A stretch of 64,000 nucleotides of DNA from Lachnospiraceae bacterium. Its GTDB lineage: Bacteria; Bacillota; Clostridia; Lachnospirales; Lachnospiraceae. The stretch spans positions 30,326 to 94,325 of the forward strand of contig JAJBTQ010000004.1 of assembly GCA_020860755.1 (NCBI GenBank), given 5' to 3'. Both the position numbers and the translations under genes were made by a program. This document shows, piece after piece, positions 52,972-62,624 of the stretch. The notes beneath the pieces were generated by a model, which did no database searches, was not told where the DNA came from, and saw nothing but the letters and a program-made list of their open reading frames with translations. Position 1 is the first letter of the stretch; the number at the start of each line of letters is the position of its first letter.

Positions 52972-53039
52972 GCTTCTTCGTCCTTTTTTTAATCTTCTTA
53001 AATTATCTTCTTTATTATAAAGTCATCGTTCGTTTGCTT

Positions 53040-53068
53040 ATTATATATTCTTGCAGAGAGATTGGCAA
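53040..53068 (-). promoter_or_regulatory. Promoter for the aspartate kinase gene
   Basis: TTGCCA (53063-53068), 17 bases, TATAAT (53040-53045) on the minus strand, in the gap after the YhaN-like gene. Confidence 0.75.
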
Positions 53069-53086
53069 ATTTTTTATTTTGTCTGT

Positions 53087-55240
53087 TTAAATTTCTCTTA
53101 CTTCCTGACAGGTAAAATAAATGATCTGATAGCGCCCGGCAAGTGCCCGCATCAGGCGTCTTCCGCCCTCGCGCTTCTGCTCGTCGAGATTCACAAGCGG
53201 ATCGTCTAAGAGCAAAAACGGTCTTTCATCCGAATACATGGCATCCACGAGCGCCAACCGGAGACAGAGCCCGATCAGATCCTGCCAGCCCCGGCTCAGA
53301 AGATCCGTCTCCCGCTGAAGGCCATACTCCTCAACCGTGAGATTTGTGTTGGCATCCATCCGGAACCGCTCCACGGCAAAATCTCCGCCTGACTCCGTGC
53401 TGATCGGTCCGCCCGGCACTTCCGTCAATATCCGGTAATATTCGGAAAAACTCTTCATCAGAGGTTCCATGTACTTTGCAGTCATAGCCTCCTTGGCCGT
53501 AGTCAGGCATGCCAGCGCAGTCCTGGCCTGATCAAACTGCCGCTTCGTGCGGCTGCGCTCTTCCTTCGTCTCCTCCAGGCGTTCCCCTGCTTCGATCCAC
53601 GCATCATATGCTTCGTGAAGGGACGTCAGCTGCTTATCATAGATATCCGCCTGATCCCGCAGCGCATCTTCCTCCGTTGTAAGTTGTGTCAGCTGCCCGT
53701 TCAGATCCTCGAGAGAGGGCAGATTCCCGGTATCCTCCGCCGTCGTCAGATCACGTTCGGCATTCTCAGACTCAAACTCCTGTTTTTTCTGTCTGGCATC
53801 CTGCAGGGCCGCTTCCGCGCTCTGCAGTGCGACCCGCTGTCTCCAGATCTCCTGCAGCTGTATTTTCGGCGCCTCATTAAGGGTCAGACCCATTCGCGAG
53901 ATCTGCTCTTTCATATAGGTCTGCTCCTGCTCGTATCTCGTCTGACAGTCCCGGTAGTCCCTCTGTTTTTCGGCCAGCATCTCAAGCCGTTCCGACCGTG
54001 AGGCGGCAAGTTCCCGCTCGATGCGCTGCAGGCGCGCAGTTTCCTCAGCTGCCTTTTTCCCGCCTCGCTGCCAAAGCACCAGCCCGATCACGAGCAGGAT
54101 CACTCCCACAACTGCCACAGCGATCCAGCCCCATGCACGTCCGACCCCGAAAAACACTCCAAGCCCTACTGCCGCCAGCGCAATGCCGCAGACGAAAAGT
54201 GCGATCCAGCGCCCGGGCGCTGTGCTGCTTTGATTCTGCGCCGCTTCCTTGTCCGTGTCATCCGACTGCTCCAGAGACTGAAGCTGATCCCGCTCTTCGG
54301 GAGTGAGCGCATAGTTGCGCATGCCCTCGGCTGCCCGGCTCATCTCATCACAGGCATCGATGCATGAGTTCAATTCTTCTTCTGACAAAACTTCGCCCGG
54401 GAACTTTTCCCGCGCCTTTTGGTATGCCTCCTCCGTCTGCGCGCATGCGGCACACAGGCGACTGTACTCCTCCCTCTTCGTCTTTTGTTCCTGCGCCTTT
54501 GCAGCCTGTCCGGAGAGAGCGAGGAGTTTTTTTTGCTGCCGGCGGTTCTCATCAAGCCGGCTTTTGGCCTTTGTCTCAAGGTCCATGCATTCCCGGATCG
54601 AATCCTCCACAGTGGCATGCTGAGTCACATCCGTCTGCAGGCGGGTAACCTGGTCGTTCAGCTTATAAAGACGCCCTGTCTTCCGCCTGGGCGACAGTTT
54701 ATTTATCGTATTCTGCAAGGCCGCGGAGGCCTTCTCATAGCTCTCTAAGTCGTTTAAATTGTCCGTGATGTTGCCGATCTTGGCATTGATGCTGTCGGTA
54801 GCATAAGTCGCGCAGTCATTTTGTCCGATAAAGACAGTGCGTGCAAAAGACTCCCCGTTGATCCGGAAGATCTCCTCTCCCAGATTCTCCGAAAAATCAT
54901 CAGATGTTAAATTGGTCTGCGCATCCCGCAGCTCAAAACTGTCGTTTGCTTTTTTATCCGAAAAGATCCGGGCAGCCGTGTACGTGCGCCCGCCCGTTTC
55001 AAATGTGATCTGTCCTCCGTAGATGCCGCCCTGCCAGGGTGCAAAGCGCTTACGCTCGTTCTCTGTGGTGCTGCGCTTTCCCTCGCCCTCGAATCCAAAG
55101 AACATGACCCGGATAAACGCAGCCAGCGTGCTCTTGCCCCAACCGTTCGGCTCACGGATCAGATGAAAATCCGAATTAAATTCTACCTCTGTGTCGTGCA
55201 GCCCGCCGAAATTCTCGATATGGCACTGAATCAATCGCAT
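53087..55240 (-). CDS. YhaN/SbcC-like ATPase with membrane helices in its coiled coil
   Basis: A 717-residue SMC/Rad50-type ATPase. The N-terminal half-domain starts MRLIQCHIENFGGLHD and has the Walker A loop EPNGWGKSTLAAFI (about 33-46). The C-terminal half has SRGWQDLIGLCLRLALVDA and Walker B RPFLLLDDPLVNLDEQK. Between them two coiled-coil arms flank a pair of hydrophobic helices (about 345-400) instead of a zinc hook. Bacillus YhaN has this layout. It starts ten bases inside the YhaO-like nuclease gene, so the two form a complex comparable to SbcCD, probably attached to the membrane. Confidence 0.88.
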   Translation of the reverse strand: MRLIQCHIENFGGLHDTEVEFNSDFHLIREPNGWGKSTLAAFIRVMFFGFEGEGKRSTTENERKRFAPWQGGIYGGQITFETGGRTYTAARIFSDKKANDSFELRDAQTNLTSDDFSENLGEEIFRINGESFARTVFIGQNDCATYATDSINAKIGNITDNLNDLESYEKASAALQNTINKLSPRRKTGRLYKLNDQVTRLQTDVTQHATVEDSIRECMDLETKAKSRLDENRRQQKKLLALSGQAAKAQEQKTKREEYSRLCAACAQTEEAYQKAREKFPGEVLSEEELNSCIDACDEMSRAAEGMRNYALTPEERDQLQSLEQSDDTDKEAAQNQSSTAPGRWIALFVCGIALAAVGLGVFFGVGRAWGWIAVAVVGVILLVIGLVLWQRGGKKAAEETARLQRIERELAASRSERLEMLAEKQRDYRDCQTRYEQEQTYMKEQISRMGLTLNEAPKIQLQEIWRQRVALQSAEAALQDARQKKQEFESENAERDLTTAEDTGNLPSLEDLNGQLTQLTTEEDALRDQADIYDKQLTSLHEAYDAWIEAGERLEETKEERSRTKRQFDQARTALACLTTAKEAMTAKYMEPLMKSFSEYYRILTEVPGGPISTESGGDFAVERFRMDANTNLTVEEYGLQRETDLLSRGWQDLIGLCLRLALVDAMYSDERPFLLLDDPLVNLDEQKREGGRRLMRALAGRYQIIYFTCQEVREI

Positions 55241-56340
55241 TCCAGCACCTCCTCTCCGGCAATGGCACGCAGTCCGCAGCGGATCGCACCGGCCTTGTCC
55301 TCATCGGACAGATCTTCCTGCGCCATCACAGTCCGCACAAACTCCCCTTTTAAGGATTCATCGAGATAAAACCGCTCCGCATCCACGCGCAGCGTGGTCT
55401 CATCGGAAATCTTTACAAAATAAAAATCCGGTTCCAGACGCTTTTTTAAGAACTCGGTGTACGTCTCGTCCTCCACATCCATCTCTCCGGTCAGGACGAT
55501 CTTGAGCAGATCCCGCTCTGAGACTTCAGCCTTTTCAAGAGACTCCTGTATACGTTCCAGTTCCTCAGACGGTCCCTCACATCCGCTGATATCCACTGAA
55601 ATCGTGTGAAGCCTGCGAGAGGCGAACGGTACAAATGAGCGCTGACAGGCTCCGGTCTCCTCATCCACGTCCAAAAGCACAAACCCGTGGTCCCCGCACT
55701 CGTCAAATCCGCGGCCGTCCAAGCACCCCGGATAGCACCAGGTACCCCGCTCGTCCAATTTCCCGTGTTGGAAAGAGTGGACATGACCGAGCGCCAGATG
55801 GTCTATACCTTTATTTTTTAAGTCCCGCAGACGGATCACCTCTGCCTGGTCCTTTGCACCGGTCTCCGCTTCCTGTCCGTGAAGCATCACGATATTAAAA
55901 TTCGTCGGGTCTAAGATAAGGGAATGCCAGGCTCCCGCCGCATTCTCCATGGAGAGCTCCAGACCGGAGACCACCACGCTGCCGGAGCCCAGCGGATAGG
56001 AACGCCAGGAGGAGCCGAACAGCTTTACATTCTCCGGCATATCTTCCCAATCCGCGAAAAAGTGCTCTGTGTCGTGGTTGCCCTGCAGGTAGAAAAAAAG
56101 GATTTCCTCATGCCCGCTTATGGCATCCCGGACGACATTGCGCGCCGTGGCTGAAATATTCCTCGTATCAAACAGGTCCCCCGCGATCAGGATCGCTTCC
56201 ACGTCATTTTCAGCGGCGTAATCCACCATGCGTGTAAACGTATCAAGCAGTTCTGCTTTCCGCTCCCTCGCCTTGTCTTTATTCAGATTTGAGGTCATCC
56301 GGGAATCCAAATGAAGATCCGCGCAGTGGATCAGCTTCAT
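55231..56340 (-). CDS. YhaO/SbcD-like metallophosphoesterase
   Basis: Mre11-family nuclease of 369 residues with all five phosphoesterase motifs: CADLHLDS (5-12), IAGDLFDT, LQGNHDTE, MLHGQE and GHVHSFQ. The C-terminal part (about 280-369) would cap the active site and bind the ATPase partner. The ATG at 56340 is chosen since AAAGGA lies eight bases before it; the one at 56346 is too close. Only 43 bases separate it from ribH with no clear promoter or terminator, so read-through from the riboflavin operon is likely. Confidence 0.9.
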   Translation of the reverse strand: MKLIHCADLHLDSRMTSNLNKDKARERKAELLDTFTRMVDYAAENDVEAILIAGDLFDTRNISATARNVVRDAISGHEEILFFYLQGNHDTEHFFADWEDMPENVKLFGSSWRSYPLGSGSVVVSGLELSMENAAGAWHSLILDPTNFNIVMLHGQEAETGAKDQAEVIRLRDLKNKGIDHLALGHVHSFQHGKLDERGTWCYPGCLDGRGFDECGDHGFVLLDVDEETGACQRSFVPFASRRLHTISVDISGCEGPSEELERIQESLEKAEVSERDLLKIVLTGEMDVEDETYTEFLKKRLEPDFYFVKISDETTLRVDAERFYLDESLKGEFVRTVMAQEDLSDEDKAGAIRCGLRAIAGEEVLECD

Positions 56341-56383
56341 AACCATCGTCCTTTCTGAAAAATCTGATCAAAAAGCAGCGTCT

Positions 56384-56845
56384 TTAGATCACCCGCATCA
56401 GGTTGACCATCTCAATGGCAGAGCATGCGGCATCATAGCCCTTGTTGCCCGCCTTGGTTCCGGCACGCTCAATAGCCTGCTCAATGTTGTCCGCAGTGAC
56501 AACGCCAAAGATCGTCGGCACACCAGTCTTTAAACCGACCTGCGCGATGCCTTTGGTCGTCTCCGAGCAGATCAGATCATAGTGGCTGGTGGATCCCCGG
56601 ATGATCGCGCCCAGACAGATCACCGCATCGTACTTCCCGGAGGAGGCCATCTTCTGTGCGATGATCGGCAGTTCAAACGCGCCCGGCACCCATGCCAGCT
56701 CGATGTCATCCTCTCCGATTCCGTGGCGGAGGCAGGCATCCTGCGCGCCGTCGATCAGCTTGGAGACAATAAACTCATTGAAGCGGGATGCGACGATCCC
56801 GATCTTGATACTTTTTGCTACTACGTTCCCTTCCAATACTTTCAT
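56384..56845 (-). CDS. ribH: 6,7-dimethyl-8-ribityllumazine synthase
   Basis: Penultimate step of riboflavin synthesis, condensing the ribityl-pyrimidine with dihydroxybutanone phosphate in a large icosahedral or pentameric shell. 153 residues with [26 protein letters not shown] and [15 protein letters not shown], which holds the catalytic His. Last gene of the ribD-ribE-ribBA-ribH operon. Confidence 0.97.
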   Translation of the reverse strand: MKVLEGNVVAKSIKIGIVASRFNEFIVSKLIDGAQDACLRHGIGEDDIELAWVPGAFELPIIAQKMASSGKYDAVICLGAIIRGSTSHYDLICSETTKGIAQVGLKTGVPTIFGVVTADNIEQAIERAGTKAGNKGYDAACSAIEMVNLMRVI

Positions 56846-56873
56846 GACTTGTTTCCTTTCTTTTTGCTAAAAT

Positions 56874-58079
56874 TTATTCATAGTCTGTCAGATGCTGCAT
56901 TTTATCCTGTTTTGTCTTCAGATAAAAATAATCAAATTTCTGCGGCGCGATCTGAATCGGCACCCTCTCCTCGATCGTAATGCCGTAGCCGGAAAGTCCG
57001 GTGATCTTCTTCGGATTGTTTGTCAAAAGGCGCAGGCGCTTTGCCCCGATATCGCACAGGATCTGGGCGCCGATACCGTACTCCCGCAGGTCGGGCGGAA
57101 ATCCGAGCTGGATATTGGCCTCCACAGTGTCGTATCCCTGATCCTGCAGTTCATAGGCCTTAAGCTTGTTGATGAGTCCAATGCCCCGCCCCTCCTGGCG
57201 GAGATAGACGAGCACGCCTTTTCCCTCTTTTGCGATTTCCTTCATGGCCTGATCCAGCTGTTCTCCGCAGTCACAGCGCGCAGATCCGAACACATCACCG
57301 GTCAGGCATTCCGAGTGCACCCGGCACAAAACCGGCTCGTCCGGAGAGATATCTCCCATGACCAGTGCAACATGGTGTTCTCCGGTCACCGTATTTTCAT
57401 AACCGTGAATGATAAATTCTCCGTACTTTGTCGGAAACTGTGCTGTCGCCTCACGTTTTACGAGACTTTCGTTGCGCATTCGGTATTCGATGATATCCGC
57501 GATCGGAATGACCGTCAGATCCAACCGCTGTGCGAACTCCAGCAGCTCCTTTGTGCGCATCATGGTCCCGTCCTCGCGCATGATCTCACAACAAAGCCCG
57601 CAAGGAGTAAGTCCGGCCAGCCGGCATAAGTCCACGGTCGCCTCTGTATGGCCGCCGCGCACCAGAACGCCGCCCTCCTTTGCCCGAAGAGGAAACATAT
57701 GTCCCGGCCGTCGGAAATCTGTCGGCTTTGCGTCCGCTTCCACCGTCTTTCGCGCAGTGATCGAGCGCTCTGCTGCCGAGATGCCCGTGCTGGTAATCGC
57801 AGCATCAATGGATACCGTAAAGGCCGTACAGTGGCTCTCGGTATTTTCGCTCACCATCTGGTCAAGCTCCAGTTTGTCGCAGAGCTCTCCGCTCATCGGC
57901 ATGCAGATCAGTCCTTTGGCTTCACTCGCCATCAGATTGACATTTTCCTGCGTGGCAAACTCAGCCGCACAGATCATGTCGCCCTCATTCTCACGTCCGG
58001 GGTCATCGATCACCAGAATGATCTTACCGTTGCGCAGATCCTCTAAGGCCTGCTCTATGGTTCCCACTTCTCTTGCCAT
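56874..58079 (-). CDS. ribBA: Bifunctional DHBP synthase/GTP cyclohydrolase II
   Basis: 401 residues. The N-terminal half (1 to about 200) is 3,4-dihydroxy-2-butanone 4-phosphate synthase ([33 protein letters not shown]). The C-terminal half is GTP cyclohydrolase II with the zinc cysteines in [19 protein letters not shown] and the RQEGRGIGL loop. It supplies both starting branches of riboflavin synthesis. It follows ribE by 12 bases. Confidence 0.98.
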   Translation of the reverse strand: MAREVGTIEQALEDLRNGKIILVIDDPGRENEGDMICAAEFATQENVNLMASEAKGLICMPMSGELCDKLELDQMVSENTESHCTAFTVSIDAAITSTGISAAERSITARKTVEADAKPTDFRRPGHMFPLRAKEGGVLVRGGHTEATVDLCRLAGLTPCGLCCEIMREDGTMMRTKELLEFAQRLDLTVIPIADIIEYRMRNESLVKREATAQFPTKYGEFIIHGYENTVTGEHHVALVMGDISPDEPVLCRVHSECLTGDVFGSARCDCGEQLDQAMKEIAKEGKGVLVYLRQEGRGIGLINKLKAYELQDQGYDTVEANIQLGFPPDLREYGIGAQILCDIGAKRLRLLTNNPKKITGLSGYGITIEERVPIQIAPQKFDYFYLKTKQDKMQHLTDYE

Positions 58080-58091
58080 TGTATTTCCCTC

Positions 58092-58754
58092 CTAAAATCC
58101 GCATTCTCGTAAAAATTCTTCCGAAAGGCCGCCTGCCGGCTGCGCATCTGCCGTTTTCTCCGGATCCGGATGTGTCAGCAGCTTTTCCACATATTTCCCG
58201 ATGATGTCACACTCCAGGTTGACACGATCACCTACGCGGCGGTCGGGGAGAGTCGTCATTTCCATCGTATGAGGAATGATGGATACCTTAAAGCAGCTCT
58301 CATCCACAAAAGCCACCGTCAGGCTGATGCCGTCGATGGCAATCGAGCCCTTTTCCACAATATAGCGCAGCAGACCAGGTACTGCCGCAATGGTATACCA
58401 GACCGCGTTGCCGTCCTCTGTGACGGACTGCACCGTACCTGTTCCGTCGATATGTCCGGACACGATGTGCCCGCCAAACCTGCCGTCCGCCGGCATGGCC
58501 CGCTCCAGATTGACCCCCGCGCCGACAGGCAGGGAACCGAGCGAGCTGCGGTTTAGCGTCTCCGCCATCATGTCCGCCTCAAAAAAGCCATCGCCCACAG
58601 AGGTTGCAGTCAGGCATACGCCGCTTACCGCTATGCTGTCTCCGACGTGAGTTCCTTTCAGGACTTCCCGACAGCTGACCTTTAGTACGCAGGCATCCCC
58701 CGCTCTTTGAATATTTTGAATCATCCCTTTTTCTTCAATGATCCCGGTAAACAT
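58092..58754 (-). CDS. ribE: Riboflavin synthase alpha chain
   Basis: Dismutates two lumazines to riboflavin and the pyrimidine. 220 residues of two similar lumazine-binding barrels (MFTGIIEEKGMI; second repeat near residue 100 with VSGHIDGTG). Its start overlaps the ribD end by 20 bases. Confidence 0.97.
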   Translation of the reverse strand: MFTGIIEEKGMIQNIQRAGDACVLKVSCREVLKGTHVGDSIAVSGVCLTATSVGDGFFEADMMAETLNRSSLGSLPVGAGVNLERAMPADGRFGGHIVSGHIDGTGTVQSVTEDGNAVWYTIAAVPGLLRYIVEKGSIAIDGISLTVAFVDESCFKVSIIPHTMEMTTLPDRRVGDRVNLECDIIGKYVEKLLTHPDPEKTADAQPAGGLSEEFLRECGF

Positions 58755-59874
58755 AATTTCCCCCCTGATCCATGTATGCCGGATATCCGCAGATACACAT
58801 ATCTTCCTCTATGGCCCGGATATTCACATTTGTCAGCTGCACCGCCTCCGCGATGTGGTCCGCTCCGATCCCTCCGATCGGTGTGGGCGCATCCACGCCG
58901 CCGATCAGCTTGTTGGAGATATAGGCATAGATCTTGTTTACAATGCCGTCCCGCAAAGCAGAGGAGTTGAGTGTACCGCCTCCCTCTAAGAGAATGCTGT
59001 CGATCCCCTGTCCGCCGAGCTTCTCCATCAGCTGGATCAGATTGATACCGACCCCGCCGCTGGTGGGGAGGATCTGAATGCCGGCATCGTTAAGCAACTC
59101 CACTTTCTTTTTCGCCCGCTCCGACTGAAAAACTTCGCTGGAGCAGGCTACGATCGTGGGAATCTCACGCGCCGTCTGTACGATCCGGCTGTCTTTCGGA
59201 ATCCTGAGACTGCTGTCACAGATGATGCGGGTCGGATTTGTGCCGCCCGGGATCCGGCAGGTCAACATGGGATCGTCCGCCAGGACGGTTCCGATCCCTA
59301 CCATGATCCCCATATATCGATTGCGCAGCTTTTGCACATGCTCGCGCGCCGCCTCCCCGGTCACCCACTTGGAATCTCCGGTTGCACAGGCGATCTTGCC
59401 GTCTAACGACATCGCATATTTCATGACCAGAAACGGTCGTTTTGTCGAGATATAATGATAGAACACTTCATTTATGTGTTCACATTCCTCCGCAAGGATC
59501 CCGGTCTCTACAGGGATTCCCGCATCCCGAAGGATCTGTATGCCTCGCCCGTTAACGAGCGGATTCGGATCAAGACTGCCGACAAACACGCGTCCGATCC
59601 CTTTCTCAAGGATAATATCCGTACAGGGTGGAGTCTTTCCGGTGTGACAGCACGGTTCCAGTGTGACATACAGGTCAGCGCCGGCCGGATCCTCTTCACA
59701 ATGCAGCAGGGCGTTTCGCTCTGCATGGAAGCCGCCGTACTCCTCATGCCAGCCCTCACCGATGACGCGGCCGTCCTTTACGACAACACAGCCGACCATG
59801 GGGTTCGGATTCGTGTGCCCTGCTCCCTTTTTGGCGAGTTCCAGAGCGCGGCTCATATAATCTTCTTTTTCCAT
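58735..59874 (-). CDS. ribD: Bifunctional diaminohydroxyphosphoribosylaminopyrimidine deaminase/reductase
   Basis: Second and third steps of riboflavin synthesis. 379 residues: the N-terminal zinc deaminase has HAERNALLHC and PCCHTGKTPPC (zinc ligands and catalytic Glu); the C-terminal reductase begins about residue 150 (RPFLVMKYAMSLDGKIA) and has the substrate and NADPH sites. First gene of the operon, directly after the riboswitch terminator. Confidence 0.97.
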   Translation of the reverse strand: MEKEDYMSRALELAKKGAGHTNPNPMVGCVVVKDGRVIGEGWHEEYGGFHAERNALLHCEEDPAGADLYVTLEPCCHTGKTPPCTDIILEKGIGRVFVGSLDPNPLVNGRGIQILRDAGIPVETGILAEECEHINEVFYHYISTKRPFLVMKYAMSLDGKIACATGDSKWVTGEAAREHVQKLRNRYMGIMVGIGTVLADDPMLTCRIPGGTNPTRIICDSSLRIPKDSRIVQTAREIPTIVACSSEVFQSERAKKKVELLNDAGIQILPTSGGVGINLIQLMEKLGGQGIDSILLEGGGTLNSSALRDGIVNKIYAYISNKLIGGVDAPTPIGGIGADHIAEAVQLTNVNIRAIEEDMCICGYPAYMDQGGNYVYRDH

Positions 59875-59893
59875 ACTCCATTCCCTTCCAACA

Positions 59894-59922
59894 TAAAAAA
59901 TCCCTGAGAAACCTCTCAGGGA
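59894..59922 (-). terminator. Riboswitch-controlled terminator before ribD
   Basis: TCCCTGAGA and TCTCAGGGA pair across GGTT and are followed by TTTTTT on the minus strand, 20 bases before ribD. It forms the expression platform of the FMN riboswitch. Confidence 0.9.
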
Positions 59923-59959
59923 AACATGCGAACCGATTCATTCGTATATGTTGCAAAAC

Positions 59960-60082
59960 TTTTCTTTCGTCCAGACTATACTGTCGGCTTTGGAATGTCC
60001 CAAGTGGGAGTCACCAAATCAGCGCTTGCGCGCTCGCGGGCTATACCGCCGGTCGGGAATTGCACCCTGCCCTGAAGAGTTT
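59960..60082 (-). promoter_or_regulatory. FMN riboswitch (RFN element)
   Basis: On the minus strand the conserved segments run in order: AGGGCAGGGTGCAATTCCC, GACCGGCGGTATAGCCCGCG, GATTTGGTGACTCCC, then CCGACAGTATAGTCTGGACG with AGAAAAG. This is the full six-stem FMN aptamer. High FMN should let the downstream terminator at 59894-59922 form and stop transcription of ribD-ribE-ribBA-ribH. Confidence 0.96.
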
Positions 60083-60098
60083 TCTTTTGTCGAGTCCT

Positions 60099-60127
60099 AT
60101 CATAACACAGCAGCGCACGGATGACAA
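60099..60127 (-). promoter_or_regulatory. Promoter of the riboflavin operon
   Basis: TTGTCA (60122-60127), 17 bases, TATGAT (60099-60104) on the minus strand, just ahead of the riboswitch. Confidence 0.78.
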
Positions 60128-60170
60128 GACAGAATTCAGCGTACTATTAAAGGTCCGGCAGCCGGTTTTA

Positions 60171-61187
60171 TCAGGCCTCCCCTCCCTCCATCACTACTTT
60201 CTTTTTCCTTCTTCCAAACAGGTGTGCGATCAGGATCAGCACCGCTCCCACCACAAACGGGAAGATAAAGGTGGCTGTGCGGTACAAAAGAGTGGCCGCC
60301 GTCGCGTTTTCCACACCGACCAGCAGACTGTAAAGGCCGCTCATGATAAGCTCAGAGGACCCGATCCCCGCCGGTGTCGGGATCACAGCCGCCGTCGTCA
60401 CGGCCAGAGATGTGACGCCGTAGGACATCTTTAAGGTCACTCCTCCGGTCGAGAGCAGTACCATAAACGGAATGCTGTACCAGCATAAGAGTTTGAGAAA
60501 ATCCCGGAGTACCGTCGTCACGATGACCCTTACATTCTTTAAAAGGTGCGGTGCCGTCTCCTCCATAATCTTCAGTTCTTCTTCCACCCTCTCGATGATA
60601 TTGTCAAGCCGATTGCGGAAATTAACCAATCTTAAGAGGCGCAGGATCACTTTGTGGAACGGTGGGAAGACGATCAGCATAGCAAAAAAGATTGCAATGA
60701 TAGCCGTCAAGATATAAGCTAAAATCAGATATACGCCGTATCTGTGGTAGTTTGAGACCATCTCTGACCAGTTGAGCAGGAAAAAGATGCCGCTGAACCC
60801 CGCGATGCTGATCTTATGAAGCGTATAGATAAACATATACATCCCTGTAGCCTCGGAATAGCTCAGTCCGTTTCTCCCGAGATATGCGATAGCGGCAAAC
60901 CCCGAGCCGATGCCCAGTGTGGACAGACGGTAAAATGAGGCATAAAACGCGCAGTACACGGCCTGATAGAAGCGGAGATCGGGGTTGTACAGCCGGCCCA
61001 TGGTATAGATGATCCATCCCTCTATTACTTCATAGGCAGCGCTTGCAGCCAATATCAGGATCAGGATGCGCGGTGCCGTTTCGACAACTCTCTCCAGGAT
61101 GTCCTGCCAGGAGCCCCAGAACGTATAGATGATAATTAAGATCAAAACGGCAACAAATATGATTCTTGCCAGAGTTCTTCTTTTCAT
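60171..61187 (-). CDS. YbhN/UPF0104-type flippase-like membrane protein
   Basis: 338 residues with eight or so membrane helices, related to the flippase half of MprF and to YbhN/AglD proteins. Conserved segments include RLSTLGIGSGFAAIAYL and the C-terminal TPAGIGSSELIMSGLYSLL with the family's PAGIG...E motif. Such proteins move or bind lipid-linked substrates, but the lipid here is unknown. There is no synthase half. It ends with a basic tail (GRRKKKVVMEGGEA). The ribosome binding site is weak. A GNAT gene lies 51 bases upstream. Confidence 0.83.
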   Translation of the reverse strand: MKRRTLARIIFVAVLILIIIYTFWGSWQDILERVVETAPRILILILAASAAYEVIEGWIIYTMGRLYNPDLRFYQAVYCAFYASFYRLSTLGIGSGFAAIAYLGRNGLSYSEATGMYMFIYTLHKISIAGFSGIFFLLNWSEMVSNYHRYGVYLILAYILTAIIAIFFAMLIVFPPFHKVILRLLRLVNFRNRLDNIIERVEEELKIMEETAPHLLKNVRVIVTTVLRDFLKLLCWYSIPFMVLLSTGGVTLKMSYGVTSLAVTTAAVIPTPAGIGSSELIMSGLYSLLVGVENATAATLLYRTATFIFPFVVGAVLILIAHLFGRRKKKVVMEGGEA

Positions 61188-61238
61188 TCGCTCAGACGGA
61201 AAATGCGTGACCCCGTCATGTCTGCCTTGATGATATGT

Positions 61239-61694
61239 TTAATTTGCTCCACACTCACAGCAAGTATGCGGCTTAGCTTCCTTTAAGATCATGGGCTGCC
61301 ACTGTCCGCCACCCAGTTCAAACAACGTCCCTGCCGGCTCGAATCCGATCTTTTCAAAAAATGCTTCTGTTCCGGCAAGCGCATCCAGATGGATCTCCTG
61401 TGCTCCCGCCGTCAGCGCCTTATCGATCAAAAGGCGCAAAATAAAATCCCCATACTCTGCTCCGCGGTATTGGGGCAGTACGGCGACATCCCGGATCGCG
61501 CAGAAAGTCCCGTCAAACAAAAGCCGCCCTGCTCCCGCCGGTTCCTCCCCGGCAAACGCAAGCGCGCCTAAGACAAACTCTTCCTCATCACCGTCATCTC
61601 CGGCAAGTCCCAATTCCTCTGCAAATACATCACAGATGATCGCCTCGACCGTCTGTAAGTCATCTCTTGTCTTCGCGAATCTGCCGTATACCAT
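61239..61694 (-). CDS. GNAT-family N-acetyltransferase
   Basis: 151 residues of the GNAT fold with VAVLPQYRGAEYGDFILRLL (beta-4 and the acetyl-CoA loop, here RGAEYG in place of R-G-x-G-x-G/A) and AFFEKIGFEPAG. The tail HTCCEC has three clustered cysteines near the end. The acceptor is unknown. It lies between the patatin and flippase genes on the same strand. Confidence 0.82.
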   Translation of the reverse strand: MVYGRFAKTRDDLQTVEAIICDVFAEELGLAGDDGDEEEFVLGALAFAGEEPAGAGRLLFDGTFCAIRDVAVLPQYRGAEYGDFILRLLIDKALTAGAQEIHLDALAGTEAFFEKIGFEPAGTLFELGGGQWQPMILKEAKPHTCCECGAN

Positions 61695-61759
61695 CTCGTT
61701 CTCTTCCTGTCAGTTTTCTTCGCCGGTACAGACATGATTTGTGATTCCCCTGTGCAGCA

Positions 61760-62608
61760 TCAGCAAAGATACGCCTTCAGCTCGTTCATCCGTTCCTTCA
61801 TCACATTTACGCCCTCCAGATAAAGTGGTTCCAGCCGGGACCAGTTACCCTCCGTGCGTCCGACTCCGAACGTGTATCGCGGCGCAAGTACAAAGACATT
61901 GCCCTTTTTCTCCTCCGCAAACAGTTCCCGTGTCGTACGATTGTAGGACTCGGTACGGCGCTTCATACACTCCACGATCTTCGGATAGTGCTGGTATATA
62001 AAGTCTACCAGAAACGTACCCCCTTCTCTTCCCTTTAGGTAATCTCGCTCGTGAGTCAGGATCACAAGGAGCCGGTCACACCCGTCCGCCAGAGCTTTCC
62101 GGAAAGGGATCGGATCGGACAGGCCGCCGTCCAGATAGTAGTTCTTCCCCAACTTGACCGGCGGAAACAATACAGGCAGCGCGCAGCTTGCAATGGTCGT
62201 CTCCCAGTGGATCTCATGCGGCGGGATCTGAAGATACTCCGCTTTTCCGGTCCGGACATTTGTCGCCACAGACAGAGCAGGTCCCGGAAACGCAGCCAGC
62301 GCATCGTAGTCAAACGGAACGAGCCGGTTGGGGATATCGTCAAAATCAAACTCCAGATTGTAGTAGCAGCGCTTTTTCGGATCAAACAGATGCTGTATGC
62401 CCATATAGCGCTTTTCATGCATATATTTGCGGGTGAACTCCACATTCCTTCCGCGCTGTTTTGACAGGTAGGATGCACCGTAGGCAACTCCGGCGGAAAC
62501 TCCGACAAAATAATCCGGATAAATATTTTCATCCATCAGGACATCCGTCACGCCGCAGGAAAAGATCGTCCGGCTGGCGCCTCCCTCCATCACAACTCCC
62601 AATTTCAT
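61760..62608 (-). CDS. Patatin-like phospholipase
   Basis: 282-residue serine acyl hydrolase with a Ser-Asp dyad: oxyanion glycines in EGGASRTIFSCGV (8-20), nucleophile in GVSAG (about 37-41) and the Asp in LDGGLSDPIP (about 166). No signal peptide, so it acts inside the cell on membrane or intracellular lipid esters. It is related to the YjjU/RssA subgroup. It starts 16 bases after aroA, so the two are co-transcribed. Confidence 0.9.
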   Translation of the reverse strand: MKLGVVMEGGASRTIFSCGVTDVLMDENIYPDYFVGVSAGVAYGASYLSKQRGRNVEFTRKYMHEKRYMGIQHLFDPKKRCYYNLEFDFDDIPNRLVPFDYDALAAFPGPALSVATNVRTGKAEYLQIPPHEIHWETTIASCALPVLFPPVKLGKNYYLDGGLSDPIPFRKALADGCDRLLVILTHERDYLKGREGGTFLVDFIYQHYPKIVECMKRRTESYNRTTRELFAEEKKGNVFVLAPRYTFGVGRTEGNWSRLEPLYLEGVNVMKERMNELKAYLC

Positions 62609-62624
62609 AATTGTCCCCCTTAAA

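Noticed and set aside
52972-53039. Lysine riboswitch before the aspartate kinase gene
   Set aside because: The leader is about 60 bases, far shorter than the aptamer, and no conserved segments were seen.
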